Shown: positions 60,401-64,000 of the stretch, in pieces
Layout: the number at the start of each line of letters is the position of its first letter
Numbering within the stretch: the stretch's first letter is position 1
Assembly: GCA_030248195.1 (NCBI GenBank)
Contig: JASAND010006629.1
Location: 1-64,000 of the forward strand
Origin: Trissonchulus latispiculum
Lineage: Eukaryota > Nematoda > Enoplea > Enoplida > Ironidae
Length of the DNA: 64,000 nucleotides
Direction: 5' to 3'
The notes under the pieces: model-generated
Databases searched by the model: none
Seen by the model: only the letters and a program-made list of their open reading frames with translations
What the model was told of the DNA's origin: nothing
Translations under genes and position numbers: made by a program

Positions 60401-63400
60401 TTAATCCGCCAGTTAAGAAACAGCGTTTGAAAATGTTAATCCGCCAACTTTTAATCCGTTTAATTCGCGTAGCAGCACGAGGATTAAAACTAATTGAAAA
60501 TGCAGGAGACGGATTAAACGCATTAAAACTAATCTTTAAAGGAACAGCGATTAAGCAGGTCGGATTAAAATTTTCTCGTTGATTTTTTAATCCGAAGTGT
60601 AAATAACGAAACAGGATCAGATTAAAATTTTAATCCTAGGTGCATTAAAGAAACAGGATTAAATTTAATCCGTTTAACTCGATTAACTCGCTGGATTAAA
60701 TTTTAATTCTTTTAATCCGAGATGCTGTTTCATTAATGCGGATTAATTTTAATCTAATCCGTGTAATCTTGCAAGAAATAGATCCTAAGTACAAAATAAT
60801 TGATAACTTTCAGAAATTAGTAAACAACTTCATCCGCTCTTTAATATGTCAGTGTCACAGTTCGGTCATTTTCGGTTGTGCCTTTATTTTAGGGTCCACC
60901 TGGAAGGGATGGTCCAAAAGTGAGTTATAATTCCATTCCTTTTCTATTTATTGTATACAGAATCTCATTATGCAGAATCAAACAGATTTGATTTCAGTCA
61001 AAATAGATTTTCTGCCTAATGAGATCTGCTTACTGAGATTCGGAATGACCGCTACTAATTAGAACCCTACGTCAACGTGTTCGTTCAGCATACCGAATTT
61101 CACTACGCAGACTTGTGCAACGTCGGAAGTTTGGGTCTTTTCCACCTCTAACCCCACCCCCCTTTTCCACCTCTAACCCCACCCCCCACCCCTAAAATTC
61201 TCAAAACGTGACCAAATGAGCTAAAATTTGGTTTAGGTATGTTTTCAAAAGCTGTATCGCCAAGCTGTTCGATTTCGCGAAATTCTGTTTTTTTTCAATT
61301 CGCAAGGGGGGACCAAGGGGAACCGAAAATTTTTTGATTCTTTTGCGCTTCCCCCCCCCATAACTTTTTGATTTTTTGGACTAATAACTTTAAAATTTGG
61401 TGTGGGTGCATACTGGAGGCTTGTGAATTCAAAAATTCAAAAGTTTTAAAATTTTAAAAATTTTTAAAGAATTTTAAATTTTTGTTTGGCACCAAGGGGA
61501 ACCAAAAAATTTTTTGAAAAAATTTTGCTGAAAACATGCTAAAGTTGTAAGCTTGACATGTAAGCTTATACTGAGCTAACGAAAAGCTGAATCGAAAAAC
61601 CGATTTCAGATTCGTGCTCAGCGCCCCAGAAAACCCCTGTATGCAAGTTTTCAGCAAAATTTTTTCAAAAAAGTTTTTGGTTCCCCTTGTTCCCTCCTTA
61701 CCAAACAAAAATTTAAAATTTTTTAAAAATTTTTAAAAATTTTAAAATTTTTGAATTTTTGAATTCACCAGCCTCCAGTGTGCACCTACACCAAATTTTA
61801 AAGTTATTGGTCAAAAAAATCAAAAGTTAGGGCTGGGGGGAAAAACGCAAAAGATCCAAATTTTTTGTCTTCAATTTTGATGATAAGCGATGTCTTCTTA
61901 AGGTGCTGGTTCGGGTTCGTGTATTTTTGGGCTTTAAAAGCGCTATTGTCGTTGAAGTTTATTCAAATTTGCTACAATTACATTATTTACCCTATAAAAC
62001 ATGTTAGAAAAGTCGCGGCTTGAAAATGTGAGTTTTGGAGAAATTAGCTTTATTCCGCCATAACTTGCACTGTGACCACCCTACATGGATGAACTTATAG
62101 TCAGTCGAATCCTCTCACCAAGACCTACAACTTTGCTCTTACGAGTTTTCTTCGATTAATTAAGGTTTAAGAGATAACAGCGAAAATTGATTTTCGAGGT
62201 CCAAAACCGGCCATTTTTCGAAAAATCAAATATTGCAAGATTTCGACACCTTCAACAGCGCTGGTCTGTCAATCAAGTATTGTCCATATTTGTGGTCCTA
62301 AAGGACATCTTACGCCAAAAGGAGAGCTCTCTGCGGTATCTCTGCCGGCGCACAGCAGCGAAAATGTGAAATTTTGAAAATCGCAACTAGATTGTTTTGA
62401 ACACGGATTTCTCTCAACTTATGCAATCAATTAAAAAACAGCTTTACACACGTATTTTTGAGACAATTGCCGAGGGCTATTTTTCATGGTTTTGCATTTT
62501 GACTTGCAGTTCGAGAGAAATAAGCGTCCATACTTTGATATTTTGACGAAAATCGGACAAAATTTACGTATCTCTCAAAATCTTGAGCTTCTTTACTCGT
62601 TAAACAATTTCAGAAAAAATAGCCCTCGGGAAGACGTTTCTTTTGAAGCCTGAACTGGTCGCTTTTCGTGAGTTTTCCCACACTTCGAGAAATCCATGTT
62701 CAAAAATTGTTTTCTTGTTATTGCAAGTCGTTGTTCAAATATCATGTTGTTCAAGCCCAAGAGTTGAAATGAGACAGCTATACTGCAAGTAGTTGTAACA
62801 AGCACACTCTAAGCTTTAAAAAGATATAAAAATTATTGTTGAACTCCAAAAATTGAGCAAATCACAGTCACAGCAAATTACATAAAATTTGCTGCAAATA
62901 CCCGAACCAGCACCTTAAGCTAAAGTTGTAAGCTTAAGATGTAAGCTTATCCTGAACTAACGGAAAGCTGATTCGAAAAACTGATTTCAGAGCTCAGCGC
63001 CCCGGAAAACCTCTATATACAACTTTTCATCAAAATCGAAGACAAAAATTTTTCGATTCCCCTTGGTCCCTCCTTACGAATCGAAAAAAATAGAATTTTG
63101 TGAAATCGAAAAGTTTTGCGATATTTGAACTTAGCGAGGTAAAAACATACCTATACCAAATTGTAACTCGTTTGGTTACGTTTTGAGAATTTTAGGGGTT
63201 GGGGGCTGATCTGGAAAAGACCCGGAAGTGTCACACGGTTGTGTTTTTCTGCATAATGAATTTCGGTCAATTTATGTTCTTCGTCAACACACATTTCCAG
63301 GCACTGTGGTGAAATTTCATTTTCCCAAAATTCACATTTTGTCACCTTTTGCTGTAGTTCGTCAGTGTATGCTCTCTACCTAATGATTGTGCTTTTGTGG

Positions 63401-63918
63401 CGTTTCCTGTTGCTCCTATTTGTTTTTAGGAATTGGTATTTTCTCATTCTTCGTCTTTGAAAATATCGTTTGTCGTTAATATCAACATTTAAGTCTTTGA
63501 CTGGCTTTTAACCAAATTTGCAACTTTGCTCAAATATTCACGGCTGTAAAATATTCCAAATTTATCGATAAACAAACATCTCTTAAAACCAATTTTACAT
63601 GTTACCAAATTACGTCTGCTTAGCAATTTGAATGTCTTTAAACTTTCCCCTAGAAAATACCAATTTCTACACCACTTCTTTCCTATCGTGTTTTCTTGTT
63701 TACGTCTTCTGATGTGTCGTACTTTTCCTTAATTTTAGGGCGATCGAGGTCACCCCGGTGTTATGGGAATTCGGGGTCGAAACGGACACACCGGGTATCC
63801 GGGGACTCCCGGAAAACCGGGTCTACCCGGAACCAATGGGGACAAGGGGGAGCGTGGATATCCGGGCACCCCTGGAAATCCGGGTTCACCGGGTCCACCC
63901 GGAAGTCCCGGTCAACCT
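34032..63918 (+). CDS. type II transmembrane, interrupted-helix collagen, 17+ exons, continues past window
   Basis: Exons: 34032-34421, 43671-43794, 54143-54168, 54348-54383, 54722-54769, 54949-54993, 55127-55201, 55536-55571, 56145-56216, 56509-56562, 57318-57359, 57579-57662, 59735-59764, 59918-60025, 60162-60215, 60893-60919, 63739-63918. All have GT-AG borders and matching phases, giving ~453 aa so far. Order: cytoplasmic tail with a CCTCC cluster (residues 40-44), hydrophobic segment ~66-91, extracellular helix-forming stem, NET sequon, RHRR furin-type site (156-159), [12 protein letters not shown], then Gly-X-Y blocks. These are broken by exons 5-7 and 11-13. No signal peptide, so a type II membrane collagen is inferred, comparable in layout to collagens XIII/XXIII/XXV and nematode cuticle collagens. 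Exons of 36, 54, 72, 108 and 180 nt starting with Gly codons are typical of collagens. Introns 1 (9.2 kb) and 2 (10.3 kb) are full of transposons. No C-terminal domain is visible, so the paralogue cannot be named. Confidence 0.92.
35036..35395. repeat. left inverted-array terminus, (GGAACAGG...GGGGTCTAATTTCA)n
   Basis: About a dozen units of CAGGAACGGGGGTCTAATTT or CAGGAACAGAATCAGGAACG, 20-32 bp each. Inverse of 38590-39165. Confidence 0.92.
35615..36620 (-). CDS. CG-1 (CAMTA-type) DNA-binding domain protein encoded in a transposon
   Basis: Two overlapping frames, 36620-36164 and 36114-35615, join cleanly if a 49-bp GT-AG intron (36163-36115) is removed, giving 318 aa. A frameshift is the alternative. 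Residues ~59-138 match the CG-1 domain of calmodulin-binding transcription activators: [10 protein letters not shown], then [32 protein letters not shown]. It has the family pattern RPxxGSxxxF...Y.W...F.R...L..NP..VLVxYL. The C-terminal [20 protein letters not shown] (~269-288) resembles the His-box strand of ubiquitin-specific-protease-like folds (HF/HY...WYxxDD). No catalytic Cys box was found, so no protease activity is claimed. Ankyrin, TIG and IQ parts of CAMTA are absent. DNA binding, perhaps to the element's own arrays, is inference. Confidence 0.62.
37163..38467. mobile_element. hAT-like element with (TTTCAG)n subterminal arrays, TSD TGGTTGAG
   Basis: Ends TAGTGTTGTTTCAGT / ACTGAAACATCACTA, flanked by perfect TGGTTGAG at 37155-37162 and 38468-38475. 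Arrays of TTTCAG hexamers broken by short unique spacers fill 37185-37470 and 38205-38460, mostly in the same orientation. The ~730-bp middle is AT-rich and non-coding. Nested in the CG-1 element. Confidence 0.85.
38590..39170. repeat. right inverted-array terminus, (CCTGAAATTAGACCCCCGTT)n
   Basis: About 20 units of 20-33 bp, inverse of the left array. Ends in CCTGTTCCTGTTCCTGGTTT and the terminal TIR. Confidence 0.92.
39190..41320. other. collagen intron 1 sequence, nothing coding recognised
   Basis: AT-rich. A TATATAACT/AGTTATATA low-complexity patch spans 41108-41182. No conserved frame, no clear element ends. Confidence 0.4.
41325..41400 (-). repeat. tRNA-derived SINE head, degenerate
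   Basis: Minus strand CTGTGGTGTAGTGGGTTAGC is a good tRNA A-box region. The B box is not intact (GGGATCACAAGGGC). Not a functional tRNA. Confidence 0.4.
41684..41790 (+). repeat. tRNA-derived SINE
   Basis: CTTATGGCACAGTGGTAGTT (A box) and CACTTCGATCCCCGGCTG (B box) ~45 bases apart, followed by a T-rich tail. Lacks a closed acceptor stem. Confidence 0.5.
43312..43374. repeat. (AT)n microsatellite
   Basis: Two TA-dinucleotide runs separated by CACACG. Similar (AT)n runs occur at 44761-44798 and 45387-45420. Confidence 0.95.
43671..43794 (+). CDS. collagen exon 2: stem, furin-type site, start of triple helix
   Basis: 124 nt after acceptor CTGTTTTAG, donor GTAAGA, phase 0 to 1. [20 protein letters not shown] continues the helical stem with an N-glycosylation sequon. 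[18 protein letters not shown] follows: RHRR proprotein-convertase site, paired Cys, then Gly-X-Y. The ATG-started frame in this exon is the wrong frame. Confidence 0.88.
43830..43910. mobile_element. solo end of the CAAGAGTACATAAT MITE family
   Basis: CGTTAGCGAACAGAGCATAG, GATAAGAGAGAGCTTGCC and TTATGTACTCTTG match the right ~85 bp of 24540-24917. No matching left end nearby. Confidence 0.65.
43917..44308. mobile_element. foldback MITE with ~180-bp arms
   Basis: Arms start TTAATTAATGGATCAA and are inverse for ~180 bp. They contain ACTTTATCCCCC, AGCATGATTTATAC, CTCGAGATGTGCTCTATTTAA and GCAGTTTGCTGTTGCTC. A short loop lies near 44100-44130. The terminal TTAATTAA makes the exact duplication ambiguous. 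Confidence 0.75.
44761..44798. repeat. (AT)n microsatellite
   Basis: Uninterrupted TA repeats, ~38 bp, in collagen intron 2. Confidence 0.95.
45387..45420. repeat. (AT)n microsatellite
   Basis: Uninterrupted TA repeats, ~33 bp. Confidence 0.95.
45858..46020. mobile_element. hAT-like MITE of the CAKACRTGTGC family, TSD CTTTAGAC
   Basis: Left end TATACATGTGC, right end ...CCTTCCTGTCTG. Direct repeats CTTTAGAC lie at 45850-45857 and 46021-46028; identity extends to GCTTTAGACT. The interior matches 32688-32881 inverted, including CCGGATTTTTCCGG and AGAACTTCCC. Confidence 0.72.
46030..49360. other. collagen intron 2 sequence, no gene recognised
   Basis: AT-rich. A (TATAT)n patch spans 48230-48290. 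A GC-richer stretch at 47025-47200 has an open frame without any recognisable domain or splice context. No element ends identified. Confidence 0.4.
49358..49440 (+). repeat. tRNA-derived SINE head
   Basis: GTGGTGGCTCAGTGGGTAGA (A box) and GGTCGCAAGTTCGATCC (B box) have normal tRNA spacing. The acceptor stem does not close, and an unrelated tail follows. Confidence 0.55.
49601..50210. mobile_element. foldback element, GGGTCTTATCTCGATTACC ends, 8-bp TSD GAACCCTT
   Basis: The two halves are inverse over almost their whole length (~300 bp each), with the centre near 49905. Perfect direct repeats GAACCCTT lie at 49593-49600 and 50211-50218. The interior includes CCAAATGAGCTAAAATTTGG and TTTTCGATTCAGCTTTT. 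Same family as 61133-63223. Confidence 0.85.
50219..54142. other. collagen intron 2 sequence, nothing recognised
   Basis: AT-rich, with some short frames but no domain or splice-supported exon. CCGGCACCTTAA at 52698-52709 resembles a single TTAA-type terminus. Confidence 0.4.
54143..54168 (+). CDS. collagen exon 3
   Basis: 26 nt completing the split Gly codon: (G)SPGPPGPR. Acceptor TGTTTAG, donor GTAAGT. All later junctions in this window are phase 0. Confidence 0.88.
54348..54383 (+). CDS. collagen exon 4
   Basis: 36 nt, [12 protein letters not shown], four uninterrupted triplets. Acceptor ATTTAG, donor GTAAAA. Confidence 0.9.
54722..54769 (+). CDS. collagen exon 5 (interruption)
   Basis: 48 nt, [16 protein letters not shown]: the triplet rhythm fails after GRP. 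Acceptor TTACAG, donor GTAAGT. Confidence 0.85.
54949..54993 (+). CDS. collagen exon 6 (non-collagenous)
   Basis: 45 nt, [15 protein letters not shown]. Acceptor TTTCAG, donor GTAAGC. Joined to exon 7 it creates a basic SKRKRS motif. Confidence 0.82.
55127..55201 (+). CDS. collagen exon 7
   Basis: 75 nt, [20 protein letters not shown] then KPGPP. Basic non-helical start, back in Gly-X-Y for the last three triplets. Acceptor TTTCAG, donor GTACTT. Confidence 0.87.
55536..55571 (+). CDS. collagen exon 8
   Basis: 36 nt, [12 protein letters not shown]. Acceptor TTTTCAG, donor GTAGGA. Confidence 0.9.
56145..56216 (+). CDS. collagen exon 9
   Basis: 72 nt, [20 protein letters not shown] then KGDP; eight uninterrupted, highly charged triplets. 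Acceptor ATTTTAG, donor GTATGT. Confidence 0.93.
56509..56562 (+). CDS. collagen exon 10
   Basis: Canonical 54-nt exon, [18 protein letters not shown]. Acceptor TTTTTAG, donor GTGCAT. Confidence 0.92.
56757..56768 (+). CDS. possible 12-nt microexon
   Basis: Between CATAACAG and GTAAGC lies CGAAACGAAATG (RNEM), phase 0 at both ends, so inclusion would keep the frame. It would insert four non-collagenous residues between exons 10 and 11. Only splice-site quality supports it. Confidence 0.25.
56897..57275 (+). repeat. tRNA-derived SINE, near full length
   Basis: The head GTGATGGCCGAGTGGTAAAG ... GAGGTTCGAACCCCCGCTGC has Leu/Ser-tRNA-like A and B boxes. A ~300-bp unique body follows (GGTAAATGGGTACCACTGCG, CTGATGAAGGGCTGG), then CACTTTACCTTACTTTA. 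Lies between collagen exons 10 and 11. A second, truncated copy lies at 59511-59690. Confidence 0.75.
57318..57359 (+). CDS. collagen exon 11
   Basis: 42 nt, [14 protein letters not shown]; leaves Gly-X-Y after GSS. Acceptor GTTTTAG, donor GTATGC. Confidence 0.88.
57579..57662 (+). CDS. collagen exon 12 (non-collagenous)
   Basis: 84 nt, [20 protein letters not shown] then NPYFTYKE; a polar loop of 28 residues without glycine rhythm. Acceptor TTCCAG, donor GTATAT. Assigned from open frame, phase and position. Confidence 0.72.
57853..57908. repeat. 28-bp tandem duplication with hairpin
   Basis: Two units of TTATTCCTGCTGG(A)(G/A)CAGG... Each contains the inverted repeat TTCCTGCT/AGCAGGAA. Confidence 0.85.
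57990..58260 (+). other. unclassified unit with octamer, TATA-like and Sm-like motifs
   Basis: TATGCAAATTAG (octamer ATGCAAAT) is followed ~17 bp later by TATTTAAG. Then come the hairpins ACAGTCTTCGGCTGT and GCAATCTAAACGATTGC, directly followed by GATTTTTGAG, which fits the Sm-site pattern RAUUUUUGR. A further GCACC...GGGTGC stem comes next. No known snRNA matches. Could be a divergent small RNA gene or a SINE. Confidence 0.3.
58591..59016. repeat. near-perfect palindrome, ~210-bp arms
   Basis: Arms CATTACTAGAATTAGATGAC... and inverse meet near 58800 around a CCTACGTCCTACGTCCCC centre. The direct repeat ACTATTCTGCAATT (14 bp) lies at 58547-58560 and 59017-59030. Both arms carry GCCTGAAGACGCCCATAGG...GGGCGAAACGTCGCG in opposite orientation. 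Long, odd-length flanking repeats suggest a retroelement-type insertion. Confidence 0.72.
59325..59445. repeat. relative of the 8801-9605 arms
   Basis: AAAATGCTCCTTCGTCGCATG, AGAAGACAAGATCCACC and GCATATGAGGGG align with the arm sequence at 8815-8990. Only one arm is present. Confidence 0.5.
59511..59690 (+). repeat. tRNA-derived SINE, truncated
   Basis: GTGTCCCAGTGGTTTACGC (A box) and CACCGGTTCGATACCCGCTG (B box). The body shares TAAA(G)GGTGTACCACT with the SINE at 56897. Lies just before collagen exon 13. Confidence 0.62.
59735..59764 (+). CDS. collagen exon 13
   Basis: 30 nt, [10 protein letters not shown]. Acceptor TTTTAG, donor GTAAGT. A short bridge back to the helix. Confidence 0.75.
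59918..60025 (+). CDS. collagen exon 14
   Basis: 108 nt, [20 protein letters not shown] continuing [16 protein letters not shown]. Stable GPP run, with one five-residue slip (GRSIK). Acceptor TTTTAG, donor GTGAAT. Confidence 0.93.
60162..60215 (+). CDS. collagen exon 15
   Basis: 54 nt, [18 protein letters not shown]. Acceptor TTTCAG, donor GTAAAT. Confidence 0.93.
60283..60765. repeat. GGATTAAA/TTTAATCC repeat cluster
   Basis: About 25 copies of (G)GATTAAA or its inverse. CTGTTTCTTTAATGCAGGATT occurs near the left edge, and CTGTTTCATTAATGCGGATT near the right in the same orientation. Lies between collagen exons 15 and 16. Probably an element built of short iterons. Confidence 0.65.
60893..60919 (+). 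CDS. collagen exon 16
   Basis: 27 nt, GPPGRDGPK. Acceptor TATTTTAG, donor GTGAGT. Confidence 0.88.
61133..63223. mobile_element. foldback element of the GGGTCTTATC family, nested insertion, 8-bp TSD
   Basis: Ends GGGTCTTTTCCA / TGGAAAAGACCC. Flanks GGAAGTTT (61125-61132) and GGAAGTGT (63224-63231) differ at one base. Without the inner element it is ~1.07 kb of inverted arms resembling 49601-50210. Confidence 0.8.
61902..62914. mobile_element. TTAA-type element, subfamily GGTGCTGGTTCGGG
   Basis: TTAA 61898-61901 and 62915-62918 flank inverted ends GGTGCTGGTTCGGG. The interior is a close copy of 28100-29120 in the opposite orientation. Non-coding. Inserted into the foldback element above. Confidence 0.87.
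63739..63918 (+). CDS. collagen exon 17 (last in window)
   Basis: 180 nt, 20 uninterrupted triplets from [20 protein letters not shown] to [15 protein letters not shown]. Acceptor ATTTTAG, donor GTAAGA at phase 0, so the gene continues to the right. Confidence 0.95.
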
Positions 63919-64000
63919 GTAAGAAAGTGAACCTGTTTTAGGGATTCAGTTGGACTTATTTTAAAACTAGTGTTGAGAGTACATATGTAATGGATAAGAG

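Overview
The window is animal (metazoan) nuclear DNA. It is AT-rich and intron-rich, with GT-AG introns of 0.2-10 kb, many microsatellites and a very heavy load of short non-autonomous DNA transposons. I cannot name the species. A TPR-less SGT1, a transmembrane collagen and Kolobok/hAT/Harbinger-like debris fit a non-vertebrate animal. No rRNA, intact tRNA, CRISPR or bacterial-type operon is present.

Two host genes carry the window. (1) Minus strand, 14602 down to 1181: a seven-exon SGT1 (SUGT1) homologue with CS and SGS domains and no TPR domain. Its last exon has two apparent single-base deletions in the most conserved stretch. (2) Plus strand, 34032 to beyond 63918: at least 17 exons of a non-fibrillar collagen. 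Exon 1 encodes a cytoplasmic tail and a membrane segment. Exon 2 encodes a furin-type site and the C-x3-C start of the Gly-X-Y helix. The later exons are mostly phase 0 and 9n long (27, 36, 54, 72, 108, 180 nt), broken by non-collagenous exons. The gene runs off the right edge. The two genes are divergent, and the ~19 kb between their starts holds only repeats that I can recognise.

The rest is transposons, many with readable ends and target-site duplications. 1.5-9.6 kb (SUGT1 introns): G-tract elements, a TTAA element and foldbacks. 9.7-13.5 kb: two tandem arrays, ~145/155 bp (TATA-bearing) and ~147 bp. 13.6-18.6 kb: a four-layer nest in which a dispersed repeat is split by a hAT-like element, which is split by a TTAA element, which is split by a second hAT-like MITE. 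18.9-24 kb: a mosaic of elements with long G/C runs. 24.5-31.3 kb: Harbinger-like, TTAA-type and TIR elements, several nested. 32.4-39.2 kb: a 4.16-kb element in collagen intron 1 with inverted arrays as termini, carrying a gene with a CG-1 (CAMTA-type) DNA-binding domain. 41-63 kb: SINEs, foldback elements and simple repeats in the collagen introns.

The strongest candidates for something undescribed are the CG-1-carrying element at 35023-39178, the set of TTAA elements with related GGTG-type ends, and the TATA-bearing tandem array at 9.7-11.2 kb.
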